Shown here piece after piece: positions 1-7,925 of a stretch of DNA of 56,054 nt (positions are counted from its first letter, which is position 1; every line of letters starts with the position of its first letter). The position numbers were made by a program, and so were the translations under genes. The stretch spans positions 1,465,293 to 1,521,346 of the forward strand of contig NZ_NXGA01000001.1 of the NCBI RefSeq assembly GCF_002802965.1, given 5' to 3'. Source of the stretch: Sporolactobacillus pectinivorans. Lineage in GTDB: Bacteria; Bacillota; Bacilli; Bacillales; Sporolactobacillaceae. Below the pieces are notes generated by a model. It searched no databases, was not told where the DNA came from, and saw only the letters and a program-made list of their open reading frames with translations.

Positions 1-26
1 GAAAAGCATCCATCCCGATGCTTTTC
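1..26 (+). terminator. Hairpin at window edge, probable terminator of an upstream gene
   Basis: GAAAAGCATC and GATGCTTTTC form a perfect 10-bp stem around a 6-nt loop, followed by TTAC. The gene it would serve lies outside the window, so the direction is uncertain. Confidence 0.5.
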
Positions 27-75
27 TTACACTTTAAGAAAGTATAAAAATTTCAAGGATTAAAGTGTAAGTGCA
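27..75 (+). repeat. Copy 1 of an ACACTTTAA...AAGGATTAAAG intergenic repeat
   Basis: The segment begins TTACACTTTAAGAAAG and continues to CAAGGATTAAAGTGTAAG. A clearly related segment lies at 51916-51958, also directly after a terminator T-tract. It has no coding potential. The sequence resembles interspersed repeats I remember from Bacillales genomes, but that memory cannot be checked here. Confidence 0.55.
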
Positions 76-80
76 ACTAG

Positions 81-120
81 GCCTCTGGCATTGCCTAAAG
101 GCTTGCCAGAGGCAAGTTTT
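81..120 (+). terminator. Stem-loop with T-rich tail, probably bidirectional
   Basis: GCCTCTGGCA (81-90) pairs perfectly with TGCCAGAGGC (104-113), and AAGTTTTCTTT follows on the plus strand. It sits just past the stop of the minus-strand KASIII-like gene and could terminate both that gene and the preceding plus-strand unit. It may alternatively be the closing hairpin of the adjacent repeat. Confidence 0.5.
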
Positions 121-135
121 CTTTAGATGTCCACA

Positions 136-1128
136 TTAATATTTAAACAGCATACCGATCGTTTGCAGACCTGCTCCAACTGTCCAGAAAATAACGTAGT
201 CACCTCTTTTAATACGTCCCTCTTGCAGCCCTTCATGGAGGGCGAGAAAAGGACTGCTTGTCCCTGTATAGCCAAACCGATCGCCTATGTAAATGATTTG
301 TTCATTAGTAAGGTTAAAGTGTTTCTGTATTTCGAGAATATTAGCTAGTGAAAACTGAGATAAGCAGTAGGCTTTTACTTCCTCTGGCGACAGGTGTTGC
401 TCGTCCAATAATTCCTGAATTGAGTGATAAGCAGGAGGAAGTGCACAGCTTCCGTCAAAAGGTGTCCATTTAAGATAACGGCCGCCCTTGCCTTGGCGCA
501 GAGCCTTAGCGAGACCTTGAGCGGGATAAATGATGTTCTCACGGGTTTCGGTTGTCTCTGAAAAGTAGCTGGAACCCAAGAAACCTTCTTCAGTTTCTGA
601 CTTTTCCAGAATGACGGCACAAGCGGCATCTCCATAGTTTGAATAAGTCACTTCATCATTGGGGTCGCAAAGCAGTGTATTGTAATCCGAGCCAACAACT
701 AAAGTTCTATTTACTTTTGGATTAGATTTCATGTACCTGCAAGCCTGCTCCACAGCAACTGACATTCCGCCGCAGTTCGCGTTCGAATCCAGAATAATAG
801 TATGAGATTTTGCCTGAATGGCATGATGAACAAATGTTGCGTTCGTGGGAAATGTGTATTCAGGGACTTGTGTGGAAAACACAATCATGTCAATATCTTC
901 GCCAATAAGGTTCGCTTGTGCTAAAGCATCTTTTGCCGCTTCAGTGCCCATGGTTAATCCATTTTCTTCGTCACTTTGGATCATGTAGCGGCTTTCACGT
1001 CCCATGTGTGTTAAAAAGTGGTCAATGTCCTTCCCCTGGTCGTGAAAGTGTTTAAGAAAATATTCATTGGATAGGCTCGTTTCTGGATGATAGGCACCTA
1101 CAGAGCGAATAATAATATTCAATAACAT
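136..1128 (-). CDS. KASIII-like (FabH/thiolase-fold) protein with atypical active site
   Basis: This 330-residue protein has the length and layout of the beta-ketoacyl-ACP synthase III family. The nucleophile context SNANCGG places a cysteine at about residue 119, with the typical GDAA and GTSSP segments further on. The catalytic His and Asn of FabH are missing: SLAN occupies the usual HQAN position (Ser near 260) and GYTGTSS the usual GNTS position (Tyr near 287). It should therefore still form an acyl-thioester, but decarboxylative condensation by the classical triad is doubtful. ATG 1128 has GGGAG only 2 nt away; TTG at 1122, two codons in, has better spacing and may be the true start. A reading frame upstream to 1266 overlaps the preceding gene and is not used. 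The STAS-like gene lies 85 nt upstream in the same direction. The acyl substrate is unknown. Confidence 0.85.
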   Translation of the reverse strand: MLLNIIIRSVGAYHPETSLSNEYFLKHFHDQGKDIDHFLTHMGRESRYMIQSDEENGLTMGTEAAKDALAQANLIGEDIDMIVFSTQVPEYTFPTNATFVHHAIQAKSHTIILDSNANCGGMSVAVEQACRYMKSNPKVNRTLVVGSDYNTLLCDPNDEVTYSNYGDAACAVILEKSETEEGFLGSSYFSETTETRENIIYPAQGLAKALRQGKGGRYLKWTPFDGSCALPPAYHSIQELLDEQHLSPEEVKAYCLSQFSLANILEIQKHFNLTNEQIIYIGDRFGYTGTSSPFLALHEGLQEGRIKRGDYVIFWTVGAGLQTIGMLFKY

Positions 1129-1213
1129 CTCTCCCAAAGTAAAAGTTTTTAATAAAAAAACATCATGAAAATGAAAAATGTCCACCGTAAGGAGAACATT
1201 TTGTTCCTGATCG

Positions 1214-1564
1214 TTAGTTAGAGGCAACCACGACTTCAGCATTATCCAATTCTGTTCGGTGAGCAATGCGCTTCAATTGCATGCTGACAACCGCGCTGCT
1301 TGTAATGAATTTAACTTTATTAAATCCACTCGCTTTGTACATTTTGTAGCACGCTTCAAGCATTGGCAAAATTTCAGGCGAAACGACAACCAAAGATTTG
1401 CAGTCCAGAATTAAGTCATAGTCTTTCGGATCAATGGCTCCGACTTCTGCCTGATAGGTCTGCACAAAACTTTGGGCATCTTTTTCTTGAAACTTACCGC
1501 TCACTGCAATATTGACTTCTTTTGTTTCTGGGTGAACTTCGATAGAATACTCGGCGTTGTTCAT
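1214..1564 (-). CDS. Small STAS/SpoIIAA-like domain protein
   Basis: This 116-residue soluble protein alternates beta and alpha segments as in the STAS fold. It has a beta strand at DYDLILDCKSLVVVSPEI (about 48-65), a helix at LPMLEACYKMYKASG and a strand at KVKFITSS. No transmembrane segment or signal peptide is present. The start at 1564 is supported by AAAGGAG 8-9 nt upstream. It is the first gene of a probable two-gene operon with the KASIII-like protein, so a scaffolding or anti-sigma-antagonist-like role next to an acyl-transferring enzyme is possible. The fold assignment is from pattern only; a serine phosphorylation site like that of SpoIIAA was not confirmed. Confidence 0.6.
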   Translation of the reverse strand: MNNAEYSIEVHPETKEVNIAVSGKFQEKDAQSFVQTYQAEVGAIDPKDYDLILDCKSLVVVSPEILPMLEACYKMYKASGFNKVKFITSSAVVSMQLKRIAHRTELDNAEVVVASN

Positions 1565-2081
1565 TTGAAAACTCCTTTATTTACTAGTAGTAATATTTAC
1601 ATTTGAAATATCGACATATTTCTCCAAAATATTTAATAGATCGGTAAAAAATGGAGTGTCCCAAATTTTCACTGCCCAATGTCCAATTCAGGCAAGTAAA
1701 CCATGATTTGATAAAGTCCGCGTTCCAATGATTGCAGGCTGCGGAGAAATAGGCCCATTTATTAAACAGGGAGTTTAAAATTGATTGTTGGCTGATTAGA
1801 TGAAGGGAGCATTGCTGACGTTTGAATTATTAACGAACGCATTGCTGCCTAGTATCTTGACTTTGAGTTTAATTCTTTTTGCCGGATAGAATCATGCTAC
1901 TGCCCCATTTTGAAAACGCTACTTAAGAATGTGTAGCTCCATTGAATTTTGCTTTAAATTGATAAATGCCGAACAGGACGCCACATCCTGTTCAGCATTA
2001 AGCCATACATGCCGTCACAATTCCCTCATCCGCGAGTTGGAGTCATGTATTTTATCCAGTGTTTCAATAAAAGCAGTTTTA
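1565..2081. other. Gene-free gap between STAS gene and aspartase
   Basis: No convincing gene is seen. A short stretch around 1708-1768 reads FDKVRVPMIAGCGEIGPF in one frame before a stop and could be a gene remnant, but it has no start. The aspartase-side terminator hairpin lies at 1965-1999. Confidence 0.4.
1965..1999 (-). terminator. Terminator-like hairpin downstream of aspartase gene
   Basis: AATGCCGAACAGGA (1965-1978) pairs with TCCTGTTCAGCATT (1986-1999), with one internal mismatch and a 7-nt loop. On the minus strand the stem is followed by TTATC, so the T-tract is weak. It lies about 80 nt after the aspartase stop. Confidence 0.45.
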
Positions 2082-3512
2082 TTAGTGTATGGGTAGACAG
2101 GAATTTAGCTGTTTTTCTCCCGATATCCCAGGTTTCGTCATTTCGTATGGGTCAAGAATAATTTGTAATTGGTTTCTGGTTAGCACATGCTGTTCTAAAC
2201 AGAGTTGCCTGATTGGTTTTTTGGACAGGATGGCCTGTCTTGCCAATTCAGAAGATGCTTCATACCCTAAATAGGGACTGAGTGCTGTAATGATTCCAAC
2301 ACTTTTTTCAACGTAGGACTTTAATGTTTCTTCATAGGGCTCAATCCCCTTTAAACAGTTCTTTGTAAATGTTTGAAAAACATTGTCCATGATGCTGATG
2401 GATTGAAGAAGATTGAACACTAGGACAGGTTCCATAACATTTAACTCCAGTTGGCCTGCTCCCGAAGCCAGTGCAATCGTCTGATCATTTCCGCTCACTT
2501 GAAAAGCGACTTGATTAACCACTTCTGCCATCACTGGATTTACTTTTCCAGGCATTATCGAGGATCCTGGCTGCCGGGCAGGAAGCTTGATTTCATGAAA
2601 TCCGGAACGGGGACCAGAGGCCATTAAGCGTAAATCGTTTGCTATTTTTGACATATTGATCATGCATATTTTCAGCGCAGCCGACACTTCAGTATAGGCA
2701 TCCGTATTCTGTGTCGCATCAACTGAATGATCTACATGGCGAATTGGCAAATGACTGATTTTTGACAGATATTTAACCGTTAGTTCAGTGTACTGTGAGT
2801 CTGCATTCAGCCCTGTTCCCACAGCTGTGGCTCCTATATTCACTTTGTAGAGCGGACGGCCAGCCTGTCTGATTCTCTCAATGTCCCGTTCAATGACATG
2901 GCTATAGGCTTCAAATTCCTGACCAAGCCGGATGGGTACAGCATCCTGAAGGTGTGTCCGTCCCATTTTTATCACATGGTCAAATTCATTCGCCTTTTTC
3001 TCAAATTCAACCAACATCATGCTCATAGAATCTAAAAGCCTTTTTAGCAATTTAATCGTTGCCAGGTGAGTTGCCGTAGGAAATGAATCATTGGTCGACT
3101 GCGACATGTTGACGTGACTATTCGGGCTAATCAGCGCATAATTTCCTTTTTCCTGGCCCATGAGTTCTAATGCACGGTTTGCGATCACTTCATTTACATT
3201 CATATTGATCGACGTTCCGGCTCCGCCTTGAATGGGATCTACGATAAACTGATCCTTCCATTTTTCATCTATAATTTCTGTCGCTGCCGTAACAATTGCC
3301 TGACCAATTTTGGGCTTAAGATGTTTGATCTCCATATTTGCAAGAGCTGCAGACTTTTTAACCATAGCGAATGCCTGTATTAATGTTTCGCTTATTCTAT
3401 AACCAGTTATAGGAAAGTTTTCAACAGCTCTTAACGTTTGTATGCCGTAATATGCATCAACGGGCACTTCTTTAGCACCCAAAAAATCATGTTCAGTCCG
3501 TGTGCCAGACAT
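2082..3512 (-). CDS. aspA: Aspartate ammonia-lyase (aspartase)
   Basis: This 476-residue enzyme of the fumarase/aspartase superfamily is predicted to deaminate L-aspartate reversibly to fumarate and ammonia in the cytosol. The superfamily signature GSSIMPGKVNP is at residues 316-326, and the two other conserved regions are present as GRTHLQDAVP (184-193) and QSTNDSFPTATH (138-149). Residues after the signature (VMAEVVNQVAFQVSGND) and the overall length fit aspartase better than class II fumarase. GGGAG lies 11 nt before the ATG. It stands alone, with no ansA or transporter beside it. Fumarase is the less likely alternative. Confidence 0.88.
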   Translation of the reverse strand: MSGTRTEHDFLGAKEVPVDAYYGIQTLRAVENFPITGYRISETLIQAFAMVKKSAALANMEIKHLKPKIGQAIVTAATEIIDEKWKDQFIVDPIQGGAGTSINMNVNEVIANRALELMGQEKGNYALISPNSHVNMSQSTNDSFPTATHLATIKLLKRLLDSMSMMLVEFEKKANEFDHVIKMGRTHLQDAVPIRLGQEFEAYSHVIERDIERIRQAGRPLYKVNIGATAVGTGLNADSQYTELTVKYLSKISHLPIRHVDHSVDATQNTDAYTEVSAALKICMINMSKIANDLRLMASGPRSGFHEIKLPARQPGSSIMPGKVNPVMAEVVNQVAFQVSGNDQTIALASGAGQLELNVMEPVLVFNLLQSISIMDNVFQTFTKNCLKGIEPYEETLKSYVEKSVGIITALSPYLGYEASSELARQAILSKKPIRQLCLEQHVLTRNQLQIILDPYEMTKPGISGEKQLNSCLPIH

Positions 3513-4070
3513 TGAAATTCACACTCCCAATTGCTAATATTTTTTCTTTTTCGATTTAAAATAGACAATGGTGTCTAACGATACCCATAATAGTTAATGA
3601 TCTGCATGTCACACCCTTGTGAGAAATAACATACTTCATCTGACGTTTCGCCGATAATAATACTACAAATTATTAAATGTTTAATATGTTTGTAAGGTTA
3701 TTTGACAAAGTTTTTGATTCAAAATAGGCTCTAAATAATCAAAATTAACAACAATGCTAACAGTCTGAATTAAAATTAATTTATTTTATTACATGTTGAA
3801 CAGTACTAATCGGGGTTACAATTCTTTGGATCATGTTTTATATGTAGCAGAATGTTCTGAAATAAAGGAGAAGGAATTTACTTTTAATCGTTGGTTGGAC
3901 CAATTGTCCAAAAGCGATGGGTGAAAACGAAAAAATAGTGTTCTATTAAACCTTTTAAGGGCTTCCGGGAATCTCAGCATCTTCTGATGGGCTTTACAAC
4001 CGGTGAACATTGACAGAATCAAATTGACACACAATGTAAATATTTGGCTTGCTTCTCAGCTTTCTACGTT
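3513..4070. other. AT-rich gene-free gap upstream of aspA
   Basis: The gap presumably contains the aspA promoter (minus strand). A 67-codon minus-strand reading frame at 3831-4034 has no ribosome binding site, unremarkable composition and no recognised family, so it is not called. Nothing else was recognised. Confidence 0.4.
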
Positions 4071-4394
4071 TCACTTACCGGTGTTCATTTCTTTTTGAAT
4101 GTTCATAATAGATCCTATTAGATTTGGGAAGTACTTGTTTAACTCTGTCTTTCTAAGCGATAAAAAACTGTTTCTGCCATTTCTGCGTATGTGGATCAGA
4201 CCATTTTCTCTTAATGTCCGGTAATGATGCGACAAATTGCTCTTTTTACCAAGATCCTCAAAATGAGAGCAGCTTTGTTCTCCTTGGTTATTATAGAGTC
4301 TTGTCACAATTTGCAGGCGAGTGGGGTCACTTAAAGCATATAATAATTGTTCTAAATTAATGTCCTCAATGTTTGGGTGAATGAGCGGTCGCAC
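4071..4394 (-). CDS. ArsR-family winged-helix transcriptional regulator
   Basis: This 107-residue DNA-binding protein has the typical ArsR/SmtB opening YALSDPTRLQIVTRLY and a recognition helix SNLSHHYRTLRENGLI, followed by a basic wing (HIRRNGRNSFLSLR). It lacks the ELCVCDL metal site and has a single cysteine, so metal sensing of the ArsR type is unlikely. The start is GTG at 4394, with AAGAAGG 6 nt upstream. A palindromic element at 4422-4453 lies just upstream and is a candidate operator, suggesting autoregulation. No partner gene follows in the same direction before aspA, so the target is unknown. Confidence 0.82.
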   Translation of the reverse strand: MRPLIHPNIEDINLEQLLYALSDPTRLQIVTRLYNNQGEQSCSHFEDLGKKSNLSHHYRTLRENGLIHIRRNGRNSFLSLRKTELNKYFPNLIGSIMNIQKEMNTGK

Positions 4395-4421
4395 GATGAA
4401 CCTTCTTTCTTTATATTACGA

Positions 4422-4453
4422 TTGAATATAGCTTATTATGCTATACAATTCAA
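4422..4453. promoter_or_regulatory. Candidate ArsR operator (interrupted palindrome)
   Basis: TTGAATATAGC (4422-4432) faces GCTATACAATTCAA (4440-4453) across a 7-nt AT spacer. The inner arms ATAGC/GCTAT match perfectly and the outer TTGAAT/ATTCAA arms are offset by three bases. It lies 28 nt upstream of the ArsR-family start codon. Confidence 0.45.
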
Positions 4454-4490
4454 CTGTTTATCAATCTACAAACAATCAAATTTCAAAGGC

Positions 4491-4516
4491 AAAAAAAATC
4501 GAGCCCCACGAGGCTC
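4491..4516 (-). terminator. Rho-independent terminator after the exported-peptide gene
   Basis: On the minus strand GAGCC-TCGTGG-GGCTC is followed by GATTTTTTTT. It lies about 195 nt past the stop of the 45-residue peptide gene and is upstream of the ArsR-family gene, so it separates the two transcripts. Confidence 0.6.
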
Positions 4517-4711
4517 TCTACTTTTGCTTGAATTAAACCAGAGTTTGGATGACTTCGATAATACATCTTTTTTTATTTAGCGATGACCTAACTAATCCGA
4601 AGTTATCACAAAGAAGCGTAAACAAATTCAAAAAAGAGTTAAAATGGGCAGGATTCAATAATTGTGATTCGTTTTCTATTCTATTAATTTATTATCAATT
4701 GCAAAATGATG
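4517..4711. other. Short AT-rich stretch, no assigned gene
   Basis: A plus-strand reading frame (4549-4770) encodes a lysine-rich stretch but has no ribosome binding site and runs antisense into the peptide gene, so it is not called. A minus-strand TTGACA near 4710 could be a promoter, with no gene behind it. Confidence 0.3.
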
Positions 4712-4849
4712 TCAACTTTTTAGAAAAGAAATGGAGTTTAGAACACCATCAATTGGCCATGTCCGACTAACCACCGGTAAAAAGTGATTTGAATTTAAAA
4801 TGGCAAATGTTATAAGCAACAGAAAAAGGACAAAAATAAGTTTTTTCAT
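4712..4849 (-). CDS. Small exported peptide, candidate signalling pro-peptide
   Basis: This 45-residue ORF opens with two lysines and a hydrophobic run (MKKLIFVLFLLLITFAIL), a clear signal peptide or single membrane helix. A short polar C-terminal part follows, with PVVSRTWPIDGV in the middle and a NSISFLKS end. The ATG at 4849 has GGGGGA 6-7 nt upstream, a strong ribosome binding site. It is divergent from, and about 160 nt away from, the HTH-TPR regulator, with its own terminator downstream. This is the organisation expected of a pro-peptide read by an RRNPP-family receptor (as with PapR, NprX, Phr). No identity to a known pheromone was recognised. It could instead be a small membrane peptide. 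Confidence 0.55.
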   Translation of the reverse strand: MKKLIFVLFLLLITFAILNSNHFLPVVSRTWPIDGVLNSISFLKS

Positions 4850-5007
4850 AAAAAGTCCCCCTATTGGTTTTTTTGTGACGAATATACTTAATAAATTTAA
4901 CTTTAATAACACTAAGTAATCCTGTCAATACTTTATTGAAGAAAACGTGCAAAAAAATTGTTAACAAGTTATTATATAGTAAAAATACGAGAATGGGAGT
5001 TAAAGTT

Positions 5008-6330
5008 GTGGAATATATTCAAAATATTAAACGCATTCGACGTGGATTGGGACTAACTCAGCAGGAACTTGCAGGACCGGGCTTAAGCAGAAGCATGATT
5101 AGTTTGATCGAAAGCGGCAGGAGCGTCCCGTCACTAAAAACTTTACAGATCATTGCTGATAAATTAGGTGTGCCGGTGCAAAACTTAATGGAAGATGAGC
5201 CACATAATCAACATGAGATAAAGTTAACCGTCAGTGATGAAATTATCCAAAAGAGAATATCGGTTTGCAAAGCACTTCTTAAGGCTAAAAAGCTGAATGA
5301 GGCAGAAAAACTTTTATCAGAAACGGCTCAGCTAACAAAGAATAATGTATTTGCCCGCGGACTTCTATTGAAAGAAAAAGGGATGATTGCTTTCGAACGG
5401 AAAGATTTTACTCAAGCCATTAATGCCTTTGAAGAGGCTTTGCTATATATAACTCCTGATCATGTTGAAGAATTAATGGAAATATATTGTCAGCTGGCAG
5501 AGACTTACCGAAATAACGGAAACTACGTATTGGCCATTGAAAATGCGTTATATGGAAATATCATAACGAAAACGAAACAAATACAAACTGATCCCCTGAT
5601 TCAATTAAAGCTGTATTATAATTTGGCTAATTGTTACTGTCGACAGAAAGAATTTCACAGGGGACTTGAAGTGATTAATCAGGCTTTAAAAGTAATGAAA
5701 GAAACCAAGATGACCTATCTTGAAGGCAACTTTTATATACTTAAAGGGTCGTCGGAGTCTTACTTTGGAGACCATAATGCGGCATTGAAATCGGACCAAA
5801 CAGCGCTTTCGCTTTTTCAGGTGGAAGAAGATGAAAAAAATCGGCAACGAATCATGGGATGCTTGGTTAATTTGGGGATTGACTATCGTTTCCTGAAAAA
5901 ATTTAACCAATCATACGCTATGCTGTTAAGAAGCTATAAAATGATGGAAGAAGGCTGGCCCGAAGTTTCTCTGAAAAATGTTATTTATGAGCTTTCCTTA
6001 ACCTTGGTTTATCTTGATAAGTATGATGAGGCGCAGAACTGGATAGCGAAGGGATTAGATATCCAGACCGATGAAAATTCAATGAACGGAAAACTCACGT
6101 ATATTGCTGCTTTAATCTGTTTTCATCAGAACGAGCTGCAGGCTGCCAAACGTTCTGCTGACAGAGCGCAAACACTGCTGGGCGGTAACGCTTATTGGGA
6201 AGGGAAATGCCTGAAGCTAAAAGGAGAAATTCTCTTCAAAGAAGGTCAAAACGCAGAGGCCTATAGAATTGCAGACGAAGCACTGGATGCGCAATTAAAG
6301 GAGAGAGATAAAATATATTTTGAAGAATGA
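5008..6330 (+). CDS. HTH-TPR transcriptional regulator, RRNPP (PlcR/NprR/Rgg) architecture
   Basis: This protein of about 440 residues has an N-terminal Xre-type helix-turn-helix (from IQNIKRIRRGLGLTQQEL through SRSMISLIESGRSVPSLKTL to about residue 60). The rest is helical and built from repeated TPR-like units, for example ALLKAKKLNEAEKLL, FTQAINAFEEALLY, YNLANCYCRQKEFHRGLEV and LTLVYLDKYDEAQNWIAKGL. GTG 5008 is chosen because GGGAG lies 8 nt upstream; the longer frame to 4936 begins inside the promoter region. In the RRNPP family the TPR domain binds a re-imported peptide and controls DNA binding. The neighbours, a divergent small exported peptide and a convergent secreted protease, match the NprR/NprX/NprA logic. 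An intracellular non-peptide regulator of this architecture is the main alternative. Confidence 0.8.
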   Translation: MEYIQNIKRIRRGLGLTQQELAGPGLSRSMISLIESGRSVPSLKTLQIIADKLGVPVQNLMEDEPHNQHEIKLTVSDEIIQKRISVCKALLKAKKLNEAEKLLSETAQLTKNNVFARGLLLKEKGMIAFERKDFTQAINAFEEALLYITPDHVEELMEIYCQLAETYRNNGNYVLAIENALYGNIITKTKQIQTDPLIQLKLYYNLANCYCRQKEFHRGLEVINQALKVMKETKMTYLEGNFYILKGSSESYFGDHNAALKSDQTALSLFQVEEDEKNRQRIMGCLVNLGIDYRFLKKFNQSYAMLLRSYKMMEEGWPEVSLKNVIYELSLTLVYLDKYDEAQNWIAKGLDIQTDENSMNGKLTYIAALICFHQNELQAAKRSADRAQTLLGGNAYWEGKCLKLKGEILFKEGQNAEAYRIADEALDAQLKERDKIYFEE

Positions 6331-6384
6331 GCACTTATTATTATTTTTCGAAATAAATACTTTAAAGAATATTTTACGATTAAA

Positions 6385-6425
6385 AGAAACTGGGGAGAGA
6401 ATTTAATTTTCTTTCTCCAGTTTCT
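6385..6425. terminator. Bidirectional terminator between HTH-TPR gene and S53 peptidase
   Basis: AGAAACTG at 6385-6392 pairs with CAGTTTCT at 6418-6425, and the inner GGGAGAGAA/TTCTTTCTC extends the stem imperfectly. T-rich sequence flanks both ends. It sits between the two convergent genes. Confidence 0.6.
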
Positions 6426-6505
6426 TCATCTTTAAAAAGTTTGAGATAGTTTTATACAAGAAAGGATTATATTATTTGGGTAGAAATCTAGTAACCATTT
6501 AATTT

Positions 6506-7693
6506 TTAATAACTACTTAAAAGGGGTATCAAGTCATTCGCAGCCGGGCTGCCTATCCCAGTTACTTCATCATAACCTGGCTTCGCGGTATAACCATTAC
6601 TTCCTGATGTGATGTCATGAAAGTCGGTCGTGTAGCCGCTGCTTCCGGTTGGACCGGCGATGCTATAAATAGCGCCTAACGCTTGCGCACTTGATAGCGG
6701 CTGCAAACGTCCTTGGTCAGCCAGCGCGATTAATGCACCCCATGCCGGAGCACTGAAACTTGTCCCACCGACTTGGAACCATCCCGATTGCCCTTGATTT
6801 GGTGTACTGGTATAAACATATACTCCGGTATTTGGGTCGGCATCGAACGCCACATCCGGTATACCTCTATTGGATCCAACCACATTTGACCAGCCTGTTT
6901 GGAAGTTTGGAATACTTTCGTAAGTACTCGTTGCTCCTCCAGAACCCGACCAGGCAGATTCGCTGCTGTATGACCCATCAGCTGCCAGATATAAGGAAGT
7001 TCCCCCAACCGAAACGACATTGGGCGAAGCTGCGGGCCAGGAGCTTCCCTCACCATTGTCACCGGAAGAGGCTAAATAAGTGATTCCGCTATGGTTAAAA
7101 TGACTGTCGTACGAAGTTTCGGATGAAAATTCGGATCCTCCCCAGCTGTTTGAAACTACGGTTGCACCGTGAGCTGTCGCATAATCAATGCCTGCGAGTA
7201 AATCAGTAAGGGACGCTGACTTTGTCGCGACCACTAATATTTGTGCATCCGGAGCGAGGGCGTGAGCCCATTCGGCATCCAATGATGTTTCAAGAGCCCA
7301 GCCGCCATTAGTACTTGGCTTTCCTTGAGGATACGCCTCAGTAATGTTTGCACTCGACAGGCCAAACTGTTGATCAAATGTGCTCAAGTCGGCTTGGATC
7401 GTCGGGCTGCCATAAGCATCGACGACGGCAATAGTCTGGCCGGCTCCTGTCTGACTCAACTGATTAATTCCATAAGCGCTTCTAATCTGCGACGGGTCAT
7501 AAACATTGGAAACAACGTTAGGCTTTATTCCACTAGAGATGTGTTTGAAATGCAGCGGATGATGGGCAACCCATCCACTAGGTATTGAGGGTGACGCTGC
7601 CGCTTTCGCATTGGCGAAAATGGGTGTCTCAGTGAATAGAACAAATAGCACAGCCAAAAAAACCATTCCGAATGCCTTGGAGATCCGTTTCAT
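6506..7693 (-). CDS. Secreted S53 (sedolisin/kumamolisin-type) acid peptidase
   Basis: This 395-residue protein has a signal peptide (basic MKRISK, hydrophobic core, cleavage probably after ANA near residue 29). The sedolisin catalytic set is visible: Glu135 and Asp139 in WALETSLDAEW, Asp212 in SSGDNGEG and nucleophile Ser312 in GGTSFSAP. The C-terminal FHDITSGSNG...PGYDEVTGIGSP is the family's calcium site. Sedolisins act at acidic pH on extracellular protein. Only about 35-45 residues lie between the signal peptide and the catalytic domain, whereas kumamolisins carry a pro-domain of well over 100 residues, so autoprocessing must differ. It is convergent with the HTH-TPR regulator, which may control it. 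The gene appears intact. Confidence 0.9.
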   Translation of the reverse strand: MKRISKAFGMVFLAVLFVLFTETPIFANAKAAASPSIPSGWVAHHPLHFKHISSGIKPNVVSNVYDPSQIRSAYGINQLSQTGAGQTIAVVDAYGSPTIQADLSTFDQQFGLSSANITEAYPQGKPSTNGGWALETSLDAEWAHALAPDAQILVVATKSASLTDLLAGIDYATAHGATVVSNSWGGSEFSSETSYDSHFNHSGITYLASSGDNGEGSSWPAASPNVVSVGGTSLYLAADGSYSSESAWSGSGGATSTYESIPNFQTGWSNVVGSNRGIPDVAFDADPNTGVYVYTSTPNQGQSGWFQVGGTSFSAPAWGALIALADQGRLQPLSSAQALGAIYSIAGPTGSSGYTTDFHDITSGSNGYTAKPGYDEVTGIGSPAANDLIPLLSSY

Positions 7694-7925
7694 CTACTTT
7701 CCCTCCTAGATTGATAGTTTAATTTATTCTGATATTATTAATCGGAATAAATTTCAAAATCAATAATATCACGATATTCGTAAAAAAACCATCGAAAAAT
7801 GTTATCAATACCATTCATAGATAGTAATAGTGATTATATTGGCTTAGTATAAACTGACGATTTTAATGAATAATTTTAAAAGAAAGAAAAATTAATAATA
7901 GCTAAATGGGTAAAAAGTACTTTAA
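7694..7925. other. AT-rich upstream region of the S53 peptidase gene
   Basis: No gene is seen. It should contain the minus-strand promoter of the peptidase. ATATTATTAATCGGAATAAA near 7733 and ATCAATAATATCACGATATT near 7760 are AT-rich partial dyads that could bind a regulator, but nothing can be assigned. Confidence 0.35.

Noticed and set aside
780..800. GTTCGAATCC, considered as a tRNA T-loop
   Set aside because: No acceptor, D or anticodon arms can be drawn around it, and it lies inside the KASIII-like coding region.
3831..4034. 67-codon minus-strand frame, considered as transposase debris
   Set aside because: No recognisable DDE, HUH or IS end motif and no ribosome binding site.
4549..4770. 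Plus-strand ORF with lysine-rich sequence beside the RRNPP-like regulator
   Set aside because: No ribosome binding site; it overlaps the better-supported minus-strand peptide gene. Kept only as a weak alternative.
4767..4967. Minus-strand 66-codon frame overlapping the peptide gene
   Set aside because: Different frame from the 45-codon ORF, no ribosome binding site, and it runs through the divergent promoter region.
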